Shown here piece by piece: positions 1 to 5,824 of a stretch of 6,529 nt of DNA; position 1 is the stretch's first letter, and every line of letters starts with the position of its first letter. The DNA is taken from assembly GCA_021823605.1 (NCBI GenBank), contig JAKANV010000039.1:1-6529 (forward strand), read 5' to 3'. Origin of the DNA: a bacterium. GTDB taxonomy: Bacteria > Patescibacteriota > CPR2 > UBA1875 > JAJYID01. The notes below the pieces were generated by a model. The model saw nothing but the letters and a program-made list of their open reading frames with translations. It ran no database searches and was not told the DNA's origin. Both the position numbers and the translations under genes were made by a program.

Positions 1-1
1 G

Positions 2-208
2 TTTGAAAAATTTTATTCAAGTGACACACAAGTATTGGGTGCGTATGATAAAAAACCTTCAAATGGCATGAGCTTTTATTTTATTAGCGAAGTGACGGCA
101 TTTTGCGTTGTAATCGGCGGTGGGATAATATTTTCCCTGATAAAGAGAGGTAGACTCAAAAAGTCGGAGAAAACAAGCTTTGATACTATTGCAAAGAAAC
201 ACAATTAG
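2..208 (+). CDS. C-terminal end of a membrane-anchored protein, function unknown (5' partial)
   Basis: An open frame enters from the left edge and ends at TAG 206-208, leaving the last 68 residues of a protein. A polar stretch containing QVLGAYDKKPSNG (residues 10-22) is followed by one strongly hydrophobic segment (about residues 24-47, with CVVIGGGIIFSLI at its end). A very basic tail begins KRGRLKK (48-54) and runs to the stop. By the positive-inside rule the tail should be cytoplasmic and the missing N-terminal part outside. This suggests a surface or envelope protein held by a C-terminal helix. No LPxTG-like sorting motif is visible, and the tail after the helix is longer than in sortase substrates. 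The next gene starts 21 bases downstream, so the two are probably co-transcribed. I do not recognise the family. Confidence 0.7.
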   Translation, partial: FEKFYSSDTQVLGAYDKKPSNGMSFYFISEVTAFCVVIGGGIIFSLIKRGRLKKSEKTSFDTIAKKHN

Positions 209-229
209 TAACTTTAAAGAAGGGGAATA

Positions 230-658
230 ATGGAAGAAATAAAAAAATATGCTGAGAGCATTTCTGCTAATCTATCAGAAAAGAAAGGTGTTTGGACGCT
301 AGAAAAAGTTGTCGCTGAGAGAAAAGCATTCTTAAGCAAAAAGAAGTTAGAGTATATAGCTAAGTTTAGAATTGACGATGATAGCAAAGAAATCAGATTC
401 ACGGAAATGCTGAAAGAGTCGGGCTCGGGGGTCTCTAGCGGAAGTATTGATGATATGTCCCCCGGTTTTGGATTTAAGAGCGGGACTTACAAAACGGGCA
501 TGGGGCCAAGAGAGGGTACTATTAAAGAGCAATCAAATCTTTTTGGTGAAAAATACGATTATGAGTTTAAATTTGAAGAGATTCGTGGGAGAATGGAAGA
601 GATTACAAAGAAAATGGGTTATAATTTCAAATATCAAATAACATCAAAGGGATTATAA
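230..658 (+). CDS. Hypothetical lysine-rich 142-aa protein with a Gly/Ser-rich middle
   Basis: ATG 230 is preceded by a good Shine-Dalgarno stretch (AGAAGGGG, 218-225), which supports this start. The protein has no signal peptide or membrane segment and should be cytosolic. Three parts are visible. The N-terminal part (about 1-60) is charged, mostly helical in pattern, and ends in alternating strand-like residues (EYIAKFRIDDDSKEIRF, 41-57). The middle (about 63-100) is rich in Gly and Ser (ESGSGVSSGSIDD, then GFGFKSGTYKTGMG) and is probably a flexible loop. The C-terminal part (about 104-142) is amphipathic and charged and includes EEIRGRMEEITKKMGY. I do not recognise a domain and assign no function. 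It sits 4 bases before the thioredoxin-like gene, so the two are very likely translated from one message. Confidence 0.8.
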   Translation: MEEIKKYAESISANLSEKKGVWTLEKVVAERKAFLSKKKLEYIAKFRIDDDSKEIRFTEMLKESGSGVSSGSIDDMSPGFGFKSGTYKTGMGPREGTIKEQSNLFGEKYDYEFKFEEIRGRMEEITKKMGYNFKYQITSKGL

Positions 659-662
659 AAAA

Positions 663-923
663 ATGAAGTTAAGGCTTTTTATCCAGGGTGATGCTCCCGA
701 GATGCGTGACGCACAAGACTTGTGTGACAGAATCAAGGAATCCTGTGATATGGAAGTGGAAACGCTGGATTTTGATGAAAGAGAAGGTAAAGAAGTCGCA
801 GAAGTCTATGACATCTACACCACACCATCATTTCTCGTGACAACAGATGATGGAGCAGTTGTAAACTCATGGATTGGCAGTGCGCCGACTGAATTCGAAC
901 TGAAAGGAGCGTTAAGCTTATGA
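663..923 (+). CDS. Small thioredoxin-fold protein lacking the CxxC motif
   Basis: This 86-residue protein follows the thioredoxin/glutaredoxin pattern. It has a first strand KLRLFIQ (2-8), a helix beginning near residue 12, a second strand VETLDFDE (32-39), then VYDIYTTPSFLVTTDDG (48-64), where TTP (53-55) matches the invariant cis-proline loop. VVNSWIGSAP (66-75) fits the last strands. At the usual CxxC position the protein reads A11-P-E-M14, so the dithiol active site is absent. Cysteines are present only at 21 and 28 and do not form a CxxC. A disulfide-reductase role is therefore unlikely, and the fold may serve binding or scaffolding. Similar small redox-inactive thioredoxin-like proteins occur in Patescibacteria, as far as I recall. 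The SD is AGGGA (648-652), inside the preceding gene. The stop overlaps the yggT start as ATGA. Confidence 0.75.
   Translation: MKLRLFIQGDAPEMRDAQDLCDRIKESCDMEVETLDFDEREGKEVAEVYDIYTTPSFLVTTDDGAVVNSWIGSAPTEFELKGALSL
903..909 (+). promoter_or_regulatory. Ribosome binding site of yggT, inside the preceding gene
   Basis: AAAGGAG lies 10 bases before ATG 920. It supports this ATG over the internal ATG at 941. It lies within the 3' end of the thioredoxin-like coding region, which fits coupled translation of the two genes. Confidence 0.65.
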
Positions 924-1177
924 ATACAAATATATATATTATGAACGTTTTAGACTTCTTGATTTCTGCGATATTTGTTCTAATATTTGTCAGGATAATC
1001 CTGAGCTGGATACCAAATGTCAGAAATGCTCTTACGCAGTTTGTTTTCGACATTACCGAGCCGATACTAAAGCCCTTTCGAATAGTTAACCCGAAAAACT
1101 CTCCCCTAGACTTTTCTCCGATAATTGTAATAATACTACTCGAAGTGATCAGGAACATAATCGCACGTATTTTGTAA
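920..1177 (+). CDS. yggT: YggT-family integral membrane protein, single-unit form
   Basis: The 85-residue protein has two membrane helices (about residues 9-30 and 66-82). Between them lie the YggT landmarks: W30-I-P32, TEPILKPFR (46-54) and the DFSP entry to the second helix (64-67). Many bacteria have a longer YggT made of two such units. This is the one-unit form, also common, for example in Gram-positive bacteria. The molecular role is not settled. In many genomes yggT lies in the division-cell-wall cluster near sepF, divIVA and ileS, and a membrane or cell-division role is usually proposed. The start overlaps the previous stop by 4 bases (ATGA). The stop overlaps the next start by 1 base (TAATG, 1175-1179). 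Its neighbour is the DUF167/YggU gene, its usual partner. Confidence 0.9.
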   Translation: MNTNIYIMNVLDFLISAIFVLIFVRIILSWIPNVRNALTQFVFDITEPILKPFRIVNPKNSPLDFSPIIVIILLEVIRNIIARIL

Positions 1178-1401
1178 TGAAAATCCAGGTCAAGGTTAAG
1201 TCTGGTGCGAGGTGTGACTGTGTCAGCTTTGACGAAGAAAAGAACCTCTATTGCGTGTCTACAAAAATTCCACCGATTGAAGGACGGGCGAATGAAGCAG
1301 TTCTCAAGTTACTCGCCGGATACTTCAAAGTTCCGAAAACGAATGTGACTTTAAAAACCGGCCAGAAGTCAAAGATCAAGACTTTTGAAATTAATGATTG
1401 A
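1177..1401 (+). CDS. DUF167 / YggU family protein (UPF0235)
   Basis: This 74-residue protein carries the family hallmarks. It opens with the strand IQVKVKSGARCD (3-14). The central motif PPIEGRANEAV (32-42) corresponds to the PPxxGKANxxL signature and leads into helix LKLLAGYFKVP (43-53). The C-terminal GQKSKIK (62-68) matches the GxxSRxK signature. Length fits the usual 70-100 residues. The family is found in bacteria, archaea and eukaryotes, and its biochemical role is not established. No SD is visible before ATG 1177. The TAATG overlap with yggT suggests that ribosomes finishing yggT restart here. Pairing with yggT is a widely conserved arrangement, known from E. coli yggT-yggU. Confidence 0.93.
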   Translation: MKIQVKVKSGARCDCVSFDEEKNLYCVSTKIPPIEGRANEAVLKLLAGYFKVPKTNVTLKTGQKSKIKTFEIND

Positions 1402-1403
1402 TT

Positions 1404-1733
1404 ATGAAAACCATGAAATTTACAGAAAAGCTAGTCCCACTTATATTATCGGGTGAAAAGGATGTAACTTGGCGGCTTTTCGATGATAAGGATTTACAGA
1501 CTGGTGATGATTGCCTATTTATTGAGAAGGAAACAGGTAAGGAGTTTGCAAAAGCAAAGTTAACAGAAGTCAAGGAAACGGACTTTGAAAATCTGTCCAA
1601 GGAGGAAATTAATAATCACGACAAGCATGAAAGAAGCCTGGCTGAAATGATAAAAGAATTTCAAAGATATTACAGCGAACCGATAGATGAAAAAACAAAG
1701 ATTAAGGTTGTATCATTTTCACTGATTGATTAA
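1404..1733 (+). CDS. ASCH-domain protein (PUA-like fold, putative RNA binding)
   Basis: The 109-residue protein opens MKTMKF and matches the ASCH pattern. The helix EKLVPLILSGEKDVTWRLF (8-26) holds the SGxKxxTxR signature, with K19, T22 and R24 as conserved polar residues. A strand-turn LQTGDDCLFIE (31-41) follows, then AKAKLTEVKETDFENL (49-64), typical of the ASCH barrel. ASCH proteins share the PUA-like barrel. They are proposed to bind RNA or modified nucleosides, and some are shown to be ribonucleases or N4-acetylcytidine amidohydrolases; activity here cannot be read from sequence. The start is uncertain. TTG 1398 would overlap the preceding stop by 4 bases and add two residues, and ATG 1413 would remove three. 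No SD is seen before any of them, so expression probably depends on coupling to the DUF167 gene. Confidence 0.8.
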   Translation: MKTMKFTEKLVPLILSGEKDVTWRLFDDKDLQTGDDCLFIEKETGKEFAKAKLTEVKETDFENLSKEEINNHDKHERSLAEMIKEFQRYYSEPIDEKTKIKVVSFSLID

Positions 1734-1754
1734 TTAAGATAAAAAAAGTATAAT
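1726..1754 (+). promoter_or_regulatory. Sigma70-type promoter for ileS-rodA
   Basis: TTGATT (1726-1731, four of six matches to TTGACA) and a perfect TATAAT (1749-1754) are separated by exactly 17 bases. The -35 box overlaps the end of the ASCH gene. Transcription would start near 1761, inside the adjacent palindrome, giving a leader of about 35 bases for ileS. The call is inferred from sequence match and position only. Confidence 0.65.
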
Positions 1755-1758
1755 TGTT

Positions 1759-1785
1759 TGTGCCTACGTAGGCACATTTTATTTA
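1759..1785 (+). terminator. 18-base perfect palindrome plus T-rich tail: probable intrinsic terminator, possible operator
   Basis: TGTGCCTACGTAGGCACA (1759-1776) is a perfect inverted repeat. As RNA it can form a 7-bp stem with an ACGT loop. TTTTATTT follows directly (1777-1784). Position just after the last gene of the left operon fits a Rho-independent terminator. The expected ileS transcription start also falls within it, so it could instead be an operator for a dimeric repressor, or form a hairpin at the 5' end of the ileS message. These roles are not exclusive, and sequence alone does not decide among them. Confidence 0.55.
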
Positions 1786-1795
1786 ATTTATTCAT

Positions 1796-4711
1796 ATGAA
1801 AAAATTTGAGAAAGTTGAACCGAAACCCGATTTTCCGAAAATAGATGAGGAGGTTATTTCTTTTTGGAAGAAGAATCAAGTTTTCGAGGAGACACAGAAG
1901 AAGGATTCTTCTAAAAAAAGTTTCGTATTTTTTGAAGGTCCACCGACTGCAAATGGTAAACCCGGTGTTCATCATGTTTTATCCCGTGTTTTTAAGGACG
2001 TTATCCCCCGTTTCAAAACTATGCAGGGATTCCACGTGGACCGAAAGGGCGGATGGGATACACATGGTCTGCCGGTAGAGCTTGAAGTTGAGAAGAACTT
2101 GGGCATTTCCGGAAAACCTGAGATAGAGAAGTACGGCGTAGAGAAGTTCAACAAAAAATGTCGTGAGAGTGTTTTTAAATATGTAAAAGAGTGGGAAGAA
2201 CTGACGGATAGAATTGGCTATTGGGTAGATACAAAGAACCCATATATTACCTATGACTCTGATTACATTCAAAGTTTATGGTGGGTGCTTGGTGGGGCGT
2301 GGAAGAAGGATTTGTTATATGAAGGCTATAAGGTTGTGCCGTATTGTCCTCGTTGCGGAACCACACTTTCCTCACATGAAGTTGCTCAAGGATATGAGGA
2401 TGTTACAGATAATACAGTTTACGTAAAATTTCCAGTGGAAGGGGAGCCAGGAACTTACTTTTTGGCTTGGACGACAACGCCTTGGACACTGCCGGGAAAT
2501 AGCGGTCTCGCATTTGGTCCGAATATTAAATATGTGAAAGTTGCTTCTGAGGGTGAAAAATATATTCTAGCGAAAGATAGGGTGAAGGATGTTTTTGGTG
2601 AGAAAAAATATGAGATATTGGCTGAAACTTTAGGGAAGGATATCACCGGAATGAGTGACACAGAATTTCTGGCCTTCCATCATTACACGCCTCTTTTCTC
2701 GGATGGAGCTAGCTTTAAAAAAGAGAAAGAAACAGAAGAGTATAAGCTAATAAATGGTGACTTTGTTTCCACTGAAGATGGTACGGGTATTGTTCACATA
2801 GCACCGGCATTTGGTGAGGACGACTACAATATCGGACGACTGGAAAATGATCTTTCGGTGCTGATGACCGTGGACGAACAGGGAAATGTACTTACGGAAA
2901 TTGGAAAAGGGAAGTTTGCCAAGGATGCTGACCCCCTTATTATCGCCGACTTAAAAAAACGGGGAATAATATTTAAAGAAATGGAGTATACGCACTCATA
3001 CCCGTATTGCTGGCGTTGCCACTCTCCCCTACTTTATTATGCTCGAGACACTTGGTACATCAGAATGTCATCTCTTCAGAAAGAACTAGTTAAAAATAAT
3101 GAAAATGTTCACTGGTACCCTTTTCATATTAAAAATGGCCGATTTGGCGAATGGATCCGAGAGGCAAAGGATTGGGCACTGTCACGTGAAAGATATTGGG
3201 GTACGCCACTGCCGATATGGAAATGTGAGAAATGCGGAAAGAAAGAACTCATCTCAAGTTATAAAGAATTAGGAGAGAAAACAGGGAAGAAAATTGCCGG
3301 TGATTTTGATCCGCACAGACCGTATATTGATGAATATACGTGGAAATGCGACTGCGGGGGCGACTTCAAGCGCTACTCACATGTTATTGACTGCTGGTTT
3401 GACTCGGGTGCGATGCCATATGCTCAGTGGGGGTATCCATTTGAGGGAAACTCTGACAAAAATCTCGAAAGTCATTTTCCTGCTGACTACATTTGTGAAG
3501 CGGTAGATCAAACAAGGGGTTGGTTTTACACGCTTCTTGCGATATCGACGTTTTTAGAGAAAGGTCCTGCATATAAACATGTCATTAGCTTGGGGCACAT
3601 ATTAGACGAAGAAGGGCAGAAGATGTCGAAATCTGTTGGAAATGTAGTAAACCCCTGGGATGTTCTTAGCGCTCACGGAGCCGACGCGCTTCGCTGGTAT
3701 ATGTACTCGGCAACGACGCCGGGAAATCCCAGAAATTTTTCGACAAAATTAGTTGGTGAGGCAAAGAGATTTCTTGTTACTTACTGGAACGTGTATAGCT
3801 TCTTTGTTACTTATGCAAATGTTGATAATTATGCCCCAGGCAAATCGAATAAAAAATCTGACAACACTCTAGATAAATGGATAATGTCGCGAAAAAACAA
3901 ATTAGTTGAGAATGTTACTAAGCATTTGGAGAGATATAATATTTACAAGGCAACACAAGAAACTGAGAGTTTCCTGGATGATCTTTCCAACTGGTACGTA
4001 AGAAGGTCAAGAAGGCGTTTCTGGAAGAGTGAGAATGATACTGACAAAACAGCTGCATATGACACTTTGTATGAAGTGCTGACTGATTTTACGAAAGTCT
4101 TGGCACCATTTATGCCATTTATTTCAGAAAATATTTATCAGAACTTGTCAGATGCCGGAAGTATACATCTATCACAGTGGCCAAAGGTTGATAAGGATAT
4201 GATTAATGAGAAACTGGAGGAGGCAATGCAGGCTGCACGGAATATTGTAGAAGCTGGGCTTGCTGACAGAAATGAAAATGGAATAAAGGTTCGTCAGCCT
4301 CTCGCATCGCTGACTTATGGTGGCATAAAATTAGATTCAGAGTTAGAACAGATTATTGCCGAGGAAGTGAATGTTAAAAAGGTAGTGTTTGATGTGAAAC
4401 TTAAAACAGCGATTGCGCTTGATACAAAAATTACGGAAGAGCTAAAAATTGAAGGACTTGCCCGTGAAATCGTCCGTACTATTCAGGCGATGCGAAAGAA
4501 AGCCGGGTTTAATGTTGAGGACAGGATTCAGCTTTTCTGGAATGCGTCAGACGAAACATTGAAATCGGTGTTTGAAAAAGAAGGCAGCTACATTAGCAAA
4601 GAAACCCTGGCGAAAGAGGTTAAGTTTGGCGATGTGAAAGAATCCGACTACAATGAAAAAGCTAAGGTAGAGGGGCAAGAGATAGAGCTTGGCGTAAAGA
4701 AAGTTAAATAG
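1796..4711 (+). CDS. ileS: Isoleucyl-tRNA synthetase, eukaryote-like (IleRS2) type
   Basis: This 971-residue class I enzyme charges tRNA-Ile with isoleucine in the cytoplasm. The Rossmann core carries GPPTANGKPGVHH (48-60), a variant of the HIGH region, and KMSKS (609-613). The CP1 editing domain shows WTTTPWTLPGN (225-235) and GIVHIAPAFGEDD (331-343), with T226-T228, H334 and D343 as likely editing residues. Two zinc sites are complete: C184/C187 with C405/C408, and C477/C480 with C518/C520, as in the Thermus enzyme. Then come VIDCWFDSGAMPYAQWG (530-546), the helical anticodon-binding domain (about 650-830) and a C-terminal domain including VRQPLASLTYGG. The short PGVHH form and the two zinc sites place it in the eukaryote-like clade, often naturally resistant to mupirocin. 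Length is complete. No SD precedes ATG 1796, and the upstream bases are nearly all A/T. The leader is too short for a T-box. Confidence 0.98.
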   Translation: MKKFEKVEPKPDFPKIDEEVISFWKKNQVFEETQKKDSSKKSFVFFEGPPTANGKPGVHHVLSRVFKDVIPRFKTMQGFHVDRKGGWDTHGLPVELEVEKNLGISGKPEIEKYGVEKFNKKCRESVFKYVKEWEELTDRIGYWVDTKNPYITYDSDYIQSLWWVLGGAWKKDLLYEGYKVVPYCPRCGTTLSSHEVAQGYEDVTDNTVYVKFPVEGEPGTYFLAWTTTPWTLPGNSGLAFGPNIKYVKVASEGEKYILAKDRVKDVFGEKKYEILAETLGKDITGMSDTEFLAFHHYTPLFSDGASFKKEKETEEYKLINGDFVSTEDGTGIVHIAPAFGEDDYNIGRLENDLSVLMTVDEQGNVLTEIGKGKFAKDADPLIIADLKKRGIIFKEMEYTHSYPYCWRCHSPLLYYARDTWYIRMSSLQKELVKNNENVHWYPFHIKNGRFGEWIREAKDWALSRERYWGTPLPIWKCEKCGKKELISSYKELGEKTGKKIAGDFDPHRPYIDEYTWKCDCGGDFKRYSHVIDCWFDSGAMPYAQWGYPFEGNSDKNLESHFPADYICEAVDQTRGWFYTLLAISTFLEKGPAYKHVISLGHILDEEGQKMSKSVGNVVNPWDVLSAHGADALRWYMYSATTPGNPRNFSTKLVGEAKRFLVTYWNVYSFFVTYANVDNYAPGKSNKKSDNTLDKWIMSRKNKLVENVTKHLERYNIYKATQETESFLDDLSNWYVRRSRRRFWKSENDTDKTAAYDTLYEVLTDFTKVLAPFMPFISENIYQNLSDAGSIHLSQWPKVDKDMINEKLEEAMQAARNIVEAGLADRNENGIKVRQPLASLTYGGIKLDSELEQIIAEEVNVKKVVFDVKLKTAIALDTKITEELKIEGLAREIVRTIQAMRKKAGFNVEDRIQLFWNASDETLKSVFEKEGSYISKETLAKEVKFGDVKESDYNEKAKVEGQEIELGVKKVK

Positions 4712-4717
4712 GAAAGT

Positions 4718-5815
4718 ATGTTTAATCTCCGTGGACTTAAAAACTTTGATTGGTTTATCATCGTCATCACCCTGCTTCTTTTCGCTATCGGTATAGCAAT
4801 TATTTACTCTACAACTTATGGAATGGCTGGCGGTGGAAAGGAGGCTATACAGCAGGGAATCTTTGGGGGGGTTGGCCTTCTGATATTCTTTGGTGTTGCC
4901 TTTTTTGATTACCGCTCATTCCGGGGTACAAGCGGTGTTTTGTACTTCATCACGCTGCTGCTTTTGGCAGTCGTATTTTTTACCGGTGTGACGACAATGG
5001 GCGCAACAAGATGGATAACTATTGCGGGCTTTAAGTTCCAGCCGTCCGAGTTTGCAAAACTTTTTATGATTATAGCCATGGCGAAATATTTTAGTGATCA
5101 TGCAGAGGATATGCATAACTTTAAACGAATAGTTATCTCGGGGATATACTTTGCGATACCCACATTTTTAGTTATTTTGCAGCCCGATCTAGGTACGGCT
5201 CTCGTTTTCATCGTGATTTGGGTAGCAATGCTTGCAGTTAGCAGAATAAAGTTGAAGCATTTTCTTATACTAGTGATGGGTGCTTTGCTTCTCTTACCAA
5301 TAGGCTGGATGACCATGCATGACTATCAGAGGAAAAGGGTGTTGGCGCTTGTGGATCCGGCAAGTGATCCAAAGGGTGCTGGATATAATGTGACACAGGC
5401 GCAGATTGCCATAGGTTCGGGACAGTTCTTTGGTCGTGGCTTGGGTCATGGTCCGCAGTCACAGTTAAACTTTATTCCTGAGAAACATACGGACTTTATT
5501 TTTGCCGCTTTAGCTGAAGAAATGGGATTCTTGGGTGCAGGACTTGTGATACTTCTTTTCGCGGGACTTCTCGCGCGGGGAATAATGATAGCGGCAAAGT
5601 CGAGGGATTATTTCGGCATGTACCTATCGACCGGCATCGTGGCGATGCTGGCTTTCCACATATTCCTAAATATAGGCATGAACATCGGCATCGCGCCAGT
5701 GGCCGGTATTCCTTTGCCACTAATCAGTCTCGGCGGTTCATCGGTAATCGTAATATTTGTGCTGCTTGGAATCCTCGAAAGTATTCATATTCATCATAAA
5801 AAGATAGACTTTTAG
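4718..5815 (+). CDS. rodA: RodA, SEDS-family peptidoglycan glycosyltransferase
   Basis: The 365-residue protein, about the length of E. coli RodA, is built of roughly ten membrane helices starting at residue 11. SEDS enzymes polymerise glycan strands from lipid II; RodA works with a class B PBP and MreB in side-wall growth. Landmarks are GATRWI (95-100), FQPSEFAKL (107-115), QPDLGTALVF (155-164), the long loop RVLALVDPASDPKGAGYN (207-224), QAQIAIGSG (227-235), PQSQLNFIPEKHTDFIF (246-262) and IPLPLISLGGSS near the C-terminus. D259 in HTDFIF corresponds to the catalytic aspartate. The LVDPASDP and IAIGSG...QSQL pattern favours RodA over FtsW. The SD AGGA (4710-4713) overlaps the ileS stop, and only 6 bases separate the genes. 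No transpeptidase or mre gene is in the window, so its PBP partner lies elsewhere. Confidence 0.97.
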   Translation: MFNLRGLKNFDWFIIVITLLLFAIGIAIIYSTTYGMAGGGKEAIQQGIFGGVGLLIFFGVAFFDYRSFRGTSGVLYFITLLLLAVVFFTGVTTMGATRWITIAGFKFQPSEFAKLFMIIAMAKYFSDHAEDMHNFKRIVISGIYFAIPTFLVILQPDLGTALVFIVIWVAMLAVSRIKLKHFLILVMGALLLLPIGWMTMHDYQRKRVLALVDPASDPKGAGYNVTQAQIAIGSGQFFGRGLGHGPQSQLNFIPEKHTDFIFAALAEEMGFLGAGLVILLFAGLLARGIMIAAKSRDYFGMYLSTGIVAMLAFHIFLNIGMNIGIAPVAGIPLPLISLGGSSVIVIFVLLGILESIHIHHKKIDF

Positions 5816-5824
5816 GGCTATAAA

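Noticed and set aside
733..1158. 141-codon open frame on the - strand
   Set aside because: It lies wholly under the thioredoxin-like and yggT genes, which have clear family motifs and SD or overlap signals. Its own translation shows no recognisable domain.
1734..1795. T-box or other riboswitch controlling ileS
   Set aside because: The gap is 62 bases and the predicted leader about 35, far too short for a T-box. No T-box or specifier element is visible.
2310..3400. Short + and - strand open frames inside ileS
   Set aside because: They are shadow frames of a continuous 971-residue enzyme with all motifs present.
4718..5815. FtsW rather than RodA
   Set aside because: The LVDPASDPKGAGYN loop, IAIGSG and PQSQLNFIPEKHTDFIF follow the RodA pattern. 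FtsW usually has a different loop and an LPEAHTDFIF form.
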